Below, in pieces: positions 33,347-41,923 of a stretch of DNA of 64,000 nt. This DNA is from Streptosporangium sp. NBC_01495 (GTDB lineage Bacteria; Actinomycetota; Actinomycetes; Streptosporangiales; Streptosporangiaceae): positions 3,224,001 through 3,288,000 of the forward strand of contig NZ_CP109430.1 of the NCBI RefSeq assembly GCF_036250735.1, given 5' to 3'. Position 1 is the first letter of the stretch. The number at the start of each line of letters is the position of its first letter. Below the pieces are notes generated by a model. The model had not been told where the DNA came from. It made no database searches and worked only from the letters and a program-made list of their open reading frames with translations. A program made the position numbers and the translations under genes.

Positions 33347-34301
33347 CCCTCCGGACGGGCCGGTGACCGGCTCCGGGCGGGCGCCGCTGTCGATCTGGGA
33401 CATCACACCGCGGCACGTGGACGCGTCCCCGGCGGGCGACGTCCCGAAGCCCGAGGAGCTGACCATCCTCTACCGGGGCCCGCTGGCCAGCTGCGACTAC
33501 GACTGCGCGTACTGCCCCTTCGCGAAGCGGCGCGACAGCCCGGACCGGCTGCGCGCCGACCGGGAGGCGCTGGCCCGCTTCACCGCCTGGGTCGCGGCGC
33601 GCGACTTCCCCGTCTCGGTGCTGTTCACGCCGTGGGGCGAGGGGCTCGTCAGATCGTGGTATCGCACCGCGATGGTGGAGCTGAGCCACCTGGCCCACAT
33701 CCGCAGGGTGGCCATCCAGACCAACCTGAGCACCCGGCTGAGGTGGCTCGCCGAAGCCGACCTGGACACGCTCGCCCTCTGGGCCACCTACCATCCGGGC
33801 CAGGTGACGCACGACCGGTTCCTGGCCCGATGCCGGGAGCTGCTCGCCTACGGGGTGCGCTTCAGCGTCGGCGTGGTCGGCGTCCCCGACCACGCCGAGC
33901 CGGCCAGGCGACTGCGGGCGGAGCTCCCCGACGACGTGTATCTGTGGATCAACGCCGCCGAAGGGCGTGCCTACACCGAGCGGGAGGCGGCCGCCTGGAC
34001 CGGGATCGACCCGTTGTTCGACTACAGCAGGAGGCCGCACCGCAGCCTCGGACTGCCCTGCCGTACCGGCCGGAGCGTGGTGTCGGTCGACGGCGAGGGC
34101 ACGGTGCGGCGGTGTCACTTCGTCGAGCGGCCGATCGGCAACCTCTACGACGGGTCGGCTCTGCGCGCGCTCGCCCCACGCCCGTGCCCGCTTCCCGTGT
34201 GCGACTGCCACATCGGATACGTGCATCTCGAACCGCTCGATCTCCACCGCGTCTTCGCGGGCGGCCTGCTCGAACGCATCCCGGCCGGCTGGCCGCGCTG
34301 A
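33333..34301 (+). CDS. STM4011-family radical SAM protein
   Basis: 322 residues. Cluster motif LASCDYDCAYCPFAKRRD (C-x3-C-x2-C), then VLFTPWGEGLV and IQTNLSTRLRWLAEADLDTL. Near the C terminus are further Cys (GLPCRTGRSVVSVDGEG, RRCHFVE, PCPLPVCDCHIGY), the pattern of a SPASM-like auxiliary cluster domain. That domain type is known from peptide- and protein-modifying radical enzymes. Last gene of the operon; its TGA abuts the stop of the opposite-strand gene. No precursor-like small gene is adjacent. Confidence 0.88.
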   Translation: MISADPPDGPVTGSGRAPLSIWDITPRHVDASPAGDVPKPEELTILYRGPLASCDYDCAYCPFAKRRDSPDRLRADREALARFTAWVAARDFPVSVLFTPWGEGLVRSWYRTAMVELSHLAHIRRVAIQTNLSTRLRWLAEADLDTLALWATYHPGQVTHDRFLARCRELLAYGVRFSVGVVGVPDHAEPARRLRAELPDDVYLWINAAEGRAYTEREAAAWTGIDPLFDYSRRPHRSLGLPCRTGRSVVSVDGEGTVRRCHFVERPIGNLYDGSALRALAPRPCPLPVCDCHIGYVHLEPLDLHRVFAGGLLERIPAGWPR

Positions 34302-35492
34302 TCAGGTCTGTTTCCGCGGTTCGTACTGCTCGGCGGACAGGCCGAAGGTCCACGCGACCCCCTGACGGGCGGTGGTGACGTAGGGCGGCACCCGGAGGAA
34401 GTAGGTGCGGCTGGTGCCGTCGGGCTCCGGTGTCGAGTTGACCACCTCGACCATGACGAGGGACTCGTCGTCGGGGAACCTGGCCTGCCAGAGCACTCCG
34501 GTGTCGTCCCGTTGGACGACCTCGGCGCCGGATTCCTTCAGGTAGCGGTCGAACCCGTAGTGTTCGAGCATCACCCTGCGCAGCTCGGCGTTGGGCTCCT
34601 GCCCGATGCGCGGCGCCGACAGGTCGGCCATCACGGCGCCGAACTCCGCGGGGACGGGCATGCCGTGCCAGGCGTGCAGGGCGAAGCCGTCGGGGAAGGC
34701 CAGCGCCGGCCCCACCGCGCGATGCAGGCGGCCCAGGTCGTCGCGGTGCAGCTCGGCCGGGCGTTCGCAGATCAGGACGACGTGTTCGAACGGCCACCAC
34801 CAGCCGGCCTCCCTCGACACGCGCATCACGCCGCCGAGCGGGGTGAGATCGACCTCGGTGCTCTCCCCGAGGGCGTCGAAGAACGCGAGCCAGGGGGCGT
34901 CGTGCTGGCCGAGGACCGCGTCAAGGGCCGCGCGGCGCAGCAGCGCCTCGACCCCGTCACTCCCGCCGGGCCCGTCACTCTCGCCGGCACGGCCGGCGGC
35001 GGGCGGGCCGGTCACCTCGGGCGCGGCCGCCGACCGGCCGATGCCGTGGCGGATCTCGCGCGCCAGCCGGTTGACCCTCGGCCAGAGGCCGTCGCCGACG
35101 AACTCCCAGGCCGCCGCCCACCCGGCGGGCGGGAGGAGGGAGAGGGCCTGGGCGCGGACGTGCTCCCACGGCCTGGTCCTGACGAGATCGCGGACGGGCG
35201 ACCCGGGATCGAGCCCGAGGAGCGCCGGCGGGAGACCCCCGGCCTCTCGGGCGGCTTCGCGGTCCTCCGCGGAGCCGGTGAGGACGGCGGCGGCCACCGC
35301 GCCCTGGGCCGGCGAGGCGAACCAGACGATCCGCTCGGGCTCCGGGAGCCCGGCGCCGCGGTAGGCGGCACGGACCCCTTCCTCGGCGGCGGGCCGATCC
35401 GCCGGACCGGTGGCATGGGCGACAGGATCCCACCTGGTCACGGCGTCGGCGAGGGACGCGGCCAGCTCGGGGGAGAGGGCAGGGGTGCGCAT
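34302..35492 (-). CDS. DUF6745-like protein
   Basis: 396 residues starting MRTPALSPELAASLADAVTR. The C-terminal part matches my memory of DUF6745: SRTYFLRVPPYVTTARQGVA then WTFGLSAEQYEPRKQT. The middle holds WWWPFEHVVLICERPAEL and FALHAWHGMPVPAEFGAVMA, with DEAD-like catalysis absent. No signal peptide or membrane span. The function is unknown. Its stop touches that of STM4011, and it is preceded by the 106-residue gene on the same strand, so the two are probably one unit. Confidence 0.7.
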   Translation of the reverse strand: MRTPALSPELAASLADAVTRWDPVAHATGPADRPAAEEGVRAAYRGAGLPEPERIVWFASPAQGAVAAAVLTGSAEDREAAREAGGLPPALLGLDPGSPVRDLVRTRPWEHVRAQALSLLPPAGWAAAWEFVGDGLWPRVNRLAREIRHGIGRSAAAPEVTGPPAAGRAGESDGPGGSDGVEALLRRAALDAVLGQHDAPWLAFFDALGESTEVDLTPLGGVMRVSREAGWWWPFEHVVLICERPAELHRDDLGRLHRAVGPALAFPDGFALHAWHGMPVPAEFGAVMADLSAPRIGQEPNAELRRVMLEHYGFDRYLKESGAEVVQRDDTGVLWQARFPDDESLVMVEVVNSTPEPDGTSRTYFLRVPPYVTTARQGVAWTFGLSAEQYEPRKQT

Positions 35493-35539
35493 GGGCTTCC
35501 TTGGCTGTCTGGGGAGGGTTGCGGGGCGAGACCGGCCGG

Positions 35540-35860
35540 TCAGTCGGCGACGTACCGGGCGTAGGAGCCGGGCACGTACTCGCGCTGCCGTACGACCCGG
35601 AACCATCCCTTGGGCAGGGAGATGGTGGCGTGCTCCTCGTGCACCAGCCGACCGCCCTGGGGCAGGTGAAGGAACTCGGGCGCACCGGAGCCGCGCCCCA
35701 CGAGCAGGGTGCCCGCTCCCGGTACGGCGTGCGCGTGCCCCGTCGCCTCGCCGAGCGCCAGCACCAGCCGGCCACGCTCGTCGCGGGGCGCGGCCACCAG
35801 GTGCGCGGGCACGGACTCGCCGACGACCGGCATGATCAGGATGTCTCCCTGACGGAACAC
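35540..35860 (-). CDS. 106-residue hypothetical protein paired with the DUF6745-like gene
   Basis: Short beta-rich protein starting MFRQGDILIMPVVGESVPAH and ending VVRQREYVPGSYARYVAD, with the conserved-looking ALGEATGHAHAVPGAGTLLV and LVHEEHATISLPKGWFRVVR. There are no Cys and no membrane span. The His-rich ATGHAHAV and HEEHATI stretches look like a cupin- or metal-site pattern. It starts 47 bp before the DUF6745-like gene, on the same strand. I cannot assign a function. Confidence 0.7.
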   Translation of the reverse strand: MFRQGDILIMPVVGESVPAHLVAAPRDERGRLVLALGEATGHAHAVPGAGTLLVGRGSGAPEFLHLPQGGRLVHEEHATISLPKGWFRVVRQREYVPGSYARYVAD

Positions 35861-35991
35861 TGGAACCTCCTCGTCGTTGCTCGAAAGGTAGGGGACGCGA
35901 CCGACAGTTCCGCCGCGCCCGTCGATCCGCTCGCGCGACAGGCCGGCGTGACCCCCGCGGCGGGCACACTCCCGATCACCGGTGCGGTCCG

Positions 35992-36030
35992 GAACGCGAC
36001 GGCCGTATCTCGCGAAGGGTTCGTGCGTGG
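35992..36030 (+). repeat. Right copy of the 39-bp direct repeat
   Basis: Matches 29039-29077 at 33 of 39 bases, same orientation, 6.95 kb away. It lies between the 106-residue gene and the ABC pseudogene, 84 bp before the latter's GTG. Confidence 0.55.
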
Positions 36031-36113
36031 AGCGTCGCGGGTGACAGCGATATGTGCGCCGTCTGACAGCGGCCCGGGGGAGTGTGCACGGGTCATCACC
36101 ATTGGAGGAACCA

Positions 36114-36545
36114 GTGCTTCACGCTTTCGAGGCCGAGGGGCTCGTCAAACGCTTCGGCGGGACCACCGCGCTCGCCGGGATCGACCTGGCCGCCCGGCCG
36201 GGCACCGTGCTCGGGGTCCTCGGGCCGAACGGGGCCGGAAAGAAGACCGCCGTGAGCGTCCTGGCCACGTTGCTGCGCCCGGACGAGGGCAACGCCCGCG
36301 TCCGGGCTCGACGTCGTACGGGACGCCGCCAAGGTCCGCCGGTTGATCGGGCTCACCGGCCAGTACGCCTCGGTCGACGAGGACCTCACCGGCACCGAGA
36401 ACCTTGTCCTGATCGGGCGGTTGCTCGGCCTGCGTCGGGCCGAGGCCGGGAGCCGCGCCTGCTGGAGGAGTTCGGCCTCGCGGAGGCCGCAGGGCGCTCC
36501 CGGGCGCCGCGGGGCACGGCCAGGGGCGGCGAGGTGCTACCCGCT
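36114..36545 (+). pseudogene. DrrA-type ABC ATPase pseudogene with two frameshifts
   Basis: It begins at GTG 36114 behind GGAGG and reads [20 protein letters not shown] and [20 protein letters not shown], so the Walker A Thr/Ser is replaced by Lys (GAGKK). Near 36300 the frame shifts by one, and the family text continues as [16 protein letters not shown] and [20 protein letters not shown]. Near 36450 it shifts back: [19 protein letters not shown]. The signature motif, Walker B and C-terminal half are absent. Relatives are daunorubicin-resistance type exporter ATPases. It runs straight into the 3' end of the next cluster. Confidence 0.85.
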
Positions 36546-37768
36546 CAGCCGGGCCGCCGCGACGCCGTGAACGGGCGGGTGGCCGGGCGGACGTCCAGCT
36601 CGGTCAGCAGCCCGGCCATGCGGGCGGCGCGGAGCGGGTCGACGGGCAGGACGTGGCCGGTCCACCAGCGGGCGATCTCCGGGGTCGGCCCCGCGGGGAC
36701 CAGCTCCAGGTAGTCGTCCAGCGGCGGATCATAGATGAAACCGGGCACCACGCCCCGGCTTTCCAGCCGGGCGACGACCTCGTCGCGGTCCTCGACCAGC
36801 AGCGGCACCCGCAGCAGTGGCTGCGGCGCCGCGTCGCGGACGCCCTCGGCCGCCCAGGGCAGGGCGCGCAGCAGCTCGACCCCGGCCACCCGGCGCTCCC
36901 GCTCGCGATCGATCACCCGGAACCGGGAGCGGTGGTAGCCGCGAAGCAGCGGCCCCTGGCGCATCCGCCAGTCGTCGAGGTCGATCCGTAGCCAGTGGTC
37001 CATGGCGCGCGGGTCGACCGGGTCGGCGGCGACGACCGCGCGCAGCTCCTCCTCGCGGGGCGGGCAGCGGTGACCGGTCCAGCTCACGAGCCCCAGCGCC
37101 TTGAGGGCGTGCCACATCGGCCTGACCAGCCCGGTGCGGTAGATCGTCTCGCGCAGCACGGGCCGCAGCGTGCCGAGCAGCTGGGCACGCGCCCCTCCGG
37201 GGAGCAGCAGCTCGTCCCTGGCCCGCGCCAGCTCGGGCAGCGCGGCCGGGTCCTCCGCGGTGAGGAACCCGCCGGACATCGCCCGCCCGTGCTTGGCGAG
37301 GCTGAACACCCCGGCCGTGCCGAACGTGCCCGCGGGGCGGCCGTCCACGGTCGTCTGCATGGCGTGCGCGGCGTCGTCGAGGAGGATCACGCCGCGCCGG
37401 TCGCACTCGGCCCGCAGCTCGGTCACCCGGTCGGGCTGGCCGTACAGGTGCGTGGTGACGACACCGGCGAGGCCGGTCCAGTCGACGGCGGGGACGTCGA
37501 TGTTGCCGTCGCGCCAGGAGACCGGCGCCATCACCGGCTCCAGCCCGGCGGCCAGCACGACGAACAGCACCGTCTCGCAGTTCGTCGGCGAGATCAGCAC
37601 CCTGTCGCCGCGCCTGAACCAGTGGCGCAGTGCCAGGAGCAGGCCGAACCGGGCGGACGGGACGTGGAGGCACTCCCGGCCGATCCGGTCGCGCATGGCC
37701 GCCTCGAGCACGCGGCGGCCGTCCGCGCGGTCCTCCGTGCGGCCGGAAGTGGCGGGGCGCCCGCTCAT
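36545..37768 (-). CDS. DegT/DnrJ/EryC1/StrS-type PLP-fold enzyme, paralogue A
   Basis: 407 residues from ATG 37768, which follows GGAGG by 5 nt (ATG 37792, overlapping the previous stop, is the alternative). DegT-fold signatures: [57 protein letters not shown] (PLP Asp) and [19 protein letters not shown], where the Lys holds the cofactor. The C-terminal [11 protein letters not shown] with [11 protein letters not shown] is shared with the paralogue at 39167. Probably a sugar aminotransferase for a surface polymer. Confidence 0.85.
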   Translation of the reverse strand: MSGRPATSGRTEDRADGRRVLEAAMRDRIGRECLHVPSARFGLLLALRHWFRRGDRVLISPTNCETVLFVVLAAGLEPVMAPVSWRDGNIDVPAVDWTGLAGVVTTHLYGQPDRVTELRAECDRRGVILLDDAAHAMQTTVDGRPAGTFGTAGVFSLAKHGRAMSGGFLTAEDPAALPELARARDELLLPGGARAQLLGTLRPVLRETIYRTGLVRPMWHALKALGLVSWTGHRCPPREEELRAVVAADPVDPRAMDHWLRIDLDDWRMRQGPLLRGYHRSRFRVIDRERERRVAGVELLRALPWAAEGVRDAAPQPLLRVPLLVEDRDEVVARLESRGVVPGFIYDPPLDDYLELVPAGPTPEIARWWTGHVLPVDPLRAARMAGLLTELDVRPATRPFTASRRPG

Positions 37769-37788
37769 CGGGCCCTCCTTCGGTCGGC

Positions 37789-38880
37789 TCATCGGCTCTT
37801 CCCCCGGGTGCGCAGCCGACCGTACCGCTTCATGGCCCTGTCGGCGGCGCCGTACAGGACCGGGCTGTCGAGGATGAACCGCCGCGCCCGGCGGACCGGC
37901 TCGGTGCGCAGCCAGTGCGCCGCCGCGCCCGCCGACCGGCGGCGCACGATGCCCTCGGTGACTGGAACGGTCCTGCTGCACAGCGCGTCCTTGTACTCCG
38001 AGCCGTTGCTGATGCCCAGGTCCAGCGAGGTGATCCCGAGCTTCGCGGCGGCCTCGACCATGTGCAGGTGCTGGATCAGGCCGGGGGAGTACTTGGCGTA
38101 CTCGGGATCGTAGGCGGGGAACCAGCCGATCATCGTCGTGCCGGTGCGCAGCCCGAAGTGGCCCGCGACGGGCCTGCCGCCGACGTACAGCATCGACAGC
38201 GGCCCGGCGAAGTCGTCGGTGTCGACGGCGTACAGGCGCTCGGCCAGCTCCACGACCCACGTCTTGCCGAAGCGGTCGGGGCGGCCCATCCGCCGGTACT
38301 GGGCGGACTTCCACTCGCGCAGCAGCCGGAACCGCTCCGGGTCGCCCACCGCGAACTCGGAGGTGACCTCGCCCACGTCGCGGCCCAGCTTCCGCTCCTT
38401 GTACAGGGTGGACTTGAGGAACTTCGGGGAGCGTGCACGCAGCTCGTCGAGGAAGGCGTGGTAGCCGTCGGCGAAGTCGAGGACCACGGCCTCCTGCCTG
38501 AGCGTCTCGAACGGCTGGAACCACGGCTGACGGTCGACCATGCAGCCGAACTCCCACACGCTCAGCCCGCACGCCTTGAGCAGGGCGTCAGAGTCGAACT
38601 CGGCGCCGGGCCGGTGGACGACCCCCTGGGAGAGCGAGACCCACCCGCCCAGGGCGGCACTCACCCCGCCACCGTGCAGCTCGAAGGGGAAGAACCCCAC
38701 GGGCCCGTCCGACTCGGTGATCACCGCCACCCGCGCCTCCGCGCGGACCTCGCCCATCGCGATCGTGAAGTCCGGGCTGAGGAAGGGGTTGTCCAGGTGC
38801 GGGCTGGAGCGTTGCATCCCCCGCCACGCCGCGATCTCGGCCGGACCCAGCTCCGCGGGCCGGATGACGCTGACTCTCAT
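37789..38880 (-). CDS. GNAT/FemAB-like acyltransferase (CelD/BcsL type)
   Basis: 363 residues, start MRVSVIRPAELGPAEIAAWR. Two GNAT-like halves: residues 1-170 include WVSLSQGVVHRPGAEFD and FKLSPKFLKSTLYKERKLGR-type basic loop, and residues 170-330 include MLYVGGRPVAGHFGLRTGTT and SLDLGISNGSEYKDALCSRT, as in the Acetyltransf_6/FemAB-like family that transfers acyl or aminoacyl groups in surface-glycan and peptidoglycan pathways. It overlaps the next gene's upstream ATG. The acyl donor is unknown. Confidence 0.8.
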   Translation of the reverse strand: MRVSVIRPAELGPAEIAAWRGMQRSSPHLDNPFLSPDFTIAMGEVRAEARVAVITESDGPVGFFPFELHGGGVSAALGGWVSLSQGVVHRPGAEFDSDALLKACGLSVWEFGCMVDRQPWFQPFETLRQEAVVLDFADGYHAFLDELRARSPKFLKSTLYKERKLGRDVGEVTSEFAVGDPERFRLLREWKSAQYRRMGRPDRFGKTWVVELAERLYAVDTDDFAGPLSMLYVGGRPVAGHFGLRTGTTMIGWFPAYDPEYAKYSPGLIQHLHMVEAAAKLGITSLDLGISNGSEYKDALCSRTVPVTEGIVRRRSAGAAAHWLRTEPVRRARRFILDSPVLYGAADRAMKRYGRLRTRGKSR

Positions 38881-39124
38881 GCGCAGCCCCCCGCGCCGGG
38901 GCGACCGGCGGTGTGCGCAAACCTACCGTTCACGAGACGGTGGTCCTTTCTCGAAGCCTGGCCCCCCAGGCTGGACATCGTCGGAGCAGGGGAGAGATCC
39001 AGTCGACGGGCACAAGGTGTTGTGCGTCACGGCACGTGGAAACCATCCCAGAACCGGGTGGCGACCGATCCCCCGATCCCCCAAAGCGCCACCCGATACG
39101 CCGAATCTATCGGGGTATTGTCCT

Positions 39125-39180
39125 ATTCGCTTAGTTACGCGATAGATTCGCTATGCGACGGATTCGCTACGCGACGTCGA
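39125..39180. repeat. Short direct repeats at the 3' end of paralogue B
   Basis: ATTCGCT recurs at 39125, 39146 and 39162, with the following GCGA word also repeated (TTACGCGATAG, TATGCGACGG, TACGCGACG). They straddle the stop codon of the DegT paralogue at 39167. The remainder of 38881-39124 shows no gene. Confidence 0.45.
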
Positions 39181-40339
39181 AGGACGCGGGCCCCGGGGGC
39201 ACCCTGGGCGGCATCGGGGGAACCGCGGGGATGAGCCGCTCGATGACCGGCAGGGCGCGGTGGGCGTACAGCGGGTCGACCGGCAGCACGTGCCGGGCCC
39301 ACCAGCGCGCCACCTCGGGCTCCGGCGAGGGATCGGTGAACTCGGGCAGGTAGCCGTCGTACGGCGGGTCGTAGAGGTATCCGGTGGCCACCCCGTGCCG
39401 CTCCAGCTCGGCGATGGCCCCGTCCCGGCCGTAGACCAGCAGCGGGACCCGGAACAGCGGCTGGTCCAGGTGGCGGCGGACGGCCGGCGCCACGGTGGGC
39501 AGCGCGGCCAGCGCCGAGACGCCGGCGATCCGCCGCGACCGCTGCCGGGGCAGCGCGTGCAGGCGCCTCGACTGGTACCAGCGGGAGAGGTGGCCCCGCC
39601 TGGCCCGGTAGTCGTGCAGGTCGGCCTGGACCCAGGAGTCGAACGCCGGCAGCTGCTGCGGTGCGTACTCCATCGCCCTGAGCAGGTCCGCCGGGCGCGG
39701 GGCGATGCGGTATCCCTCGCGCTCCTCCTCCATGCCGAGCGCACGCATGGCCCGCAGCGCCGGGCGGACCATGTTCAGGCGCAGCGCGGCGTGCCGGCCC
39801 GCGGAGGTCAGCACGCTGTGGATCTCCTTCCTGAAGACGCCGGGCTGCAGCAACCGGTCACGGTCGCGTTCCAGGGCGCGCAGGTCCGAGAGGTGCTCGA
39901 CCGCGATCACCCCGCCGGAGCCCGCTCCCGCGTGCTTGGACAGGCTGAACACGCCGGCCACTCCGAAGGTGCCGATCGGCCTGCCGTTCACGCTCGTCTC
40001 GATCGCGTGCGCGACGTCCTCGATCAGGATCTTGCCGCCGAACGCGGCCACCCGGTCCGGCAGGCCGTACAGGTTGGTGGTCAGCACCGCGTCGACCGTG
40101 TCGAGATCGACGGCGTCGACGTCGATGTTGCCGTCGTCGAGGGAGAGCGGGGCGATGACCGGCCGCAGCCCGGCCGCGAGCACGAGGAAGAGGATCTCGT
40201 CCGCCGACAGCGGTGACATCAGCAGCCGCTGGCCGGGACTGCACCAGTGCCGCAGGGCCAGATACAGGCCCAGACGGTTGGAGGGCAGCGGAAGGCAGAG
40301 GCGATGTGTCCGCTTCGCCACAATGTGCTCAGGAGTCAC
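39167..40339 (-). CDS. DegT/DnrJ/EryC1/StrS-type PLP-fold enzyme, paralogue B
   Basis: 390 residues from a GTG at 40339. The same family and the same order of landmarks as paralogue A: LPSNRLGLYLALRHWCSPGQ, MSPLSADEILFLVLAAGLRP, ILIEDVAHAIETSVNGRPIG (PLP Asp), FSLSKHAGAGSGGVIAVEH (PLP Lys) and YDPPYDGYLPE with [15 protein letters not shown]. The identity is visibly higher than to generic DegT proteins, so the two arose by duplication. Probably acts in the same surface-glycan pathway on a different sugar nucleotide. Confidence 0.85.
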   Translation of the reverse strand: MTPEHIVAKRTHRLCLPLPSNRLGLYLALRHWCSPGQRLLMSPLSADEILFLVLAAGLRPVIAPLSLDDGNIDVDAVDLDTVDAVLTTNLYGLPDRVAAFGGKILIEDVAHAIETSVNGRPIGTFGVAGVFSLSKHAGAGSGGVIAVEHLSDLRALERDRDRLLQPGVFRKEIHSVLTSAGRHAALRLNMVRPALRAMRALGMEEEREGYRIAPRPADLLRAMEYAPQQLPAFDSWVQADLHDYRARRGHLSRWYQSRRLHALPRQRSRRIAGVSALAALPTVAPAVRRHLDQPLFRVPLLVYGRDGAIAELERHGVATGYLYDPPYDGYLPEFTDPSPEPEVARWWARHVLPVDPLYAHRALPVIERLIPAVPPMPPRVPPGPASFDVA

Positions 40340-40396
40340 TGGAGACCGTCTATCACGTACGACATGATGACCGCAAACCCGGAAGCGCGTGTCGTC

Positions 40397-41923
40397 CTAA
40401 CCGGCGGCCACCTGCGATGATTTGCCATGGTTGATCACCCTGCGCATATTCGGGAAGATCAGCAGCGCCACCAGGAGCTGGCTGCCGAGCATGGCGTAGC
40501 CCACCGCGGCGATCCCGAAGTGGGGGAAGAGCACCGCTATCGAGGTGAGGACCAGGATGGCCATCCCGATCTGGACGAGGGCGAGCTTGCGCGCCTCGCT
40601 CTGGGCGCGCAGCATGCTGAGGCAGATCTCGATCACCGTCTGGGGGAGCACGGCGATCGCCATCAGGCGCAGCAGCGGTGAGCCCGCCTCGGCGAACCCC
40701 GGGCCGAACACACCCAGGATCAGCGGCGCGCCGATCACGACCACCGCGATGACCGGCCCGACGATCAGGAAGGTGCGCCGCAGCGCGTTGCGCACGCTCT
40801 GGGCCAGCTGGGCGGCGTTGAAGGATCCCTCGACGGTCAGCGAGACCGCCATGTTGGCCGCCAGCAGCCCGACCATGGAGCCCAGTGTGTGGGCTATCGA
40901 GAAATAGCCGAACGTCGGCGCGTCGTCGAGCCAGCCCGCGACGATGACCGGGACGAGGTAGAGGATCAGCAGGATGGAGAACGCGCCGGGGAAGTCTCCG
41001 GCGAGGAAGCGCCCCACCTCGCGCAGGCGCGGCGGGTTCGCGGCGCTCACCTCGGTGTTCTTGACGTGCTTGGGGATGATGACACCGAAGATGAGCCAGC
41101 TGATCGGGATCAGCGCTATGGCCGTCGGCAGGATCCATGAGACGAAGATCCCGCCGAAGACGCCGCCCTGCGGCAGCGCGTACGCCAGTGCGACGAGCAG
41201 GCCCATCTTGACCAGGCCGAACGCCAGGCTGTTGACCGGCACCCAGACGGCGTTGCGCAGCCCGGCCAGCGTCACGTCCTGGAGGGTGAAGATCGTCCAC
41301 ACGAGCACCGAGGCGAGGAAGAACAGTCCCGGGCCGAGCCCGCCGAGGTCGGCGTAGACCGATCCCCACAGCGGCAACGTCAGCAGGAACCCCAGCGCCG
41401 CCACCAGGCCGGTGGCCCCGGCGACCGCGTAGCCGCGCAGGACGAACTCGGCGGTGCGGCGCCCGGCCACCGGGATGAACCTGGCCAGGGCGCCCGCGAA
41501 GGCGAGCCCGGTCAGGGAGGAGAACAGCCGCATCGCGCTGATCTGGGCCTGGCCCTCACCGAACGCGGCGGCGGTGTACAGGTGCGTGGCGAGGAACCAG
41601 TAGCCGAGGCCCAGCACGGCGGTGATCCCCGTATTGATCATCAGCGCGTAGCCCTGCAGGAACAGGGGGTTTCTCAGGTCCTTGCGCAGGCGGTCCATCA
41701 GGCCGGTCCCGCGCTCCTCGGTCGCCGTCCGGCCCGTCGCCTGGTCGCTCCCGTCGCGCGTCACGCCGTCATCGTCGGCCGGACCGCTTGCAGCGACCTT
41801 GCCGTCGGCTGTACGGAGACCGGTGGCCGTGTTCACCGGGGACCCGGGAACGTCCGGCCGGGTGCCCGGCGCGGGGATGCCGCTGCCGGGCCTGGCGTGC
41901 CGTCCGGTGCCGTGCTCACTCAC
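40397..41923 (-). CDS. Polysaccharide/oligosaccharide flippase (MATE/Wzx-like)
   Basis: 508 residues. The first about 75 are disordered (GSGIPAPGTRPDVPGSP); the membrane part starts near MDRLRKDLRNPLFLQGYALM and has about 12-14 spans, with GYWFLATHLYTAAAFGEGQA and VALAYALPQGGVFGGIFVSW typical of polysaccharide exporters. It moves lipid-linked glycan to the outer face of the membrane. The ATG overlaps the end of the truncated deacetylase by 8 bp, so it was once coupled to it. First flippase of the cassette. Confidence 0.85.
   Translation of the reverse strand: MSEHGTGRHARPGSGIPAPGTRPDVPGSPVNTATGLRTADGKVAASGPADDDGVTRDGSDQATGRTATEERGTGLMDRLRKDLRNPLFLQGYALMINTGITAVLGLGYWFLATHLYTAAAFGEGQAQISAMRLFSSLTGLAFAGALARFIPVAGRRTAEFVLRGYAVAGATGLVAALGFLLTLPLWGSVYADLGGLGPGLFFLASVLVWTIFTLQDVTLAGLRNAVWVPVNSLAFGLVKMGLLVALAYALPQGGVFGGIFVSWILPTAIALIPISWLIFGVIIPKHVKNTEVSAANPPRLREVGRFLAGDFPGAFSILLILYLVPVIVAGWLDDAPTFGYFSIAHTLGSMVGLLAANMAVSLTVEGSFNAAQLAQSVRNALRRTFLIVGPVIAVVVIGAPLILGVFGPGFAEAGSPLLRLMAIAVLPQTVIEICLSMLRAQSEARKLALVQIGMAILVLTSIAVLFPHFGIAAVGYAMLGSQLLVALLIFPNMRRVINHGKSSQVAAG

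Noticed and set aside
29174-34301. RiPP precursor peptide for the radical SAM enzymes
   Set aside because: I looked upstream (28956-29173), in the overlaps and downstream; all intergenic space is too short or lacks a credible peptide frame.
29039-36030. tRNA-derived attachment sites for the 39-bp direct repeat
   Set aside because: No cloverleaf-forming sequence or integrase gene is near either copy.
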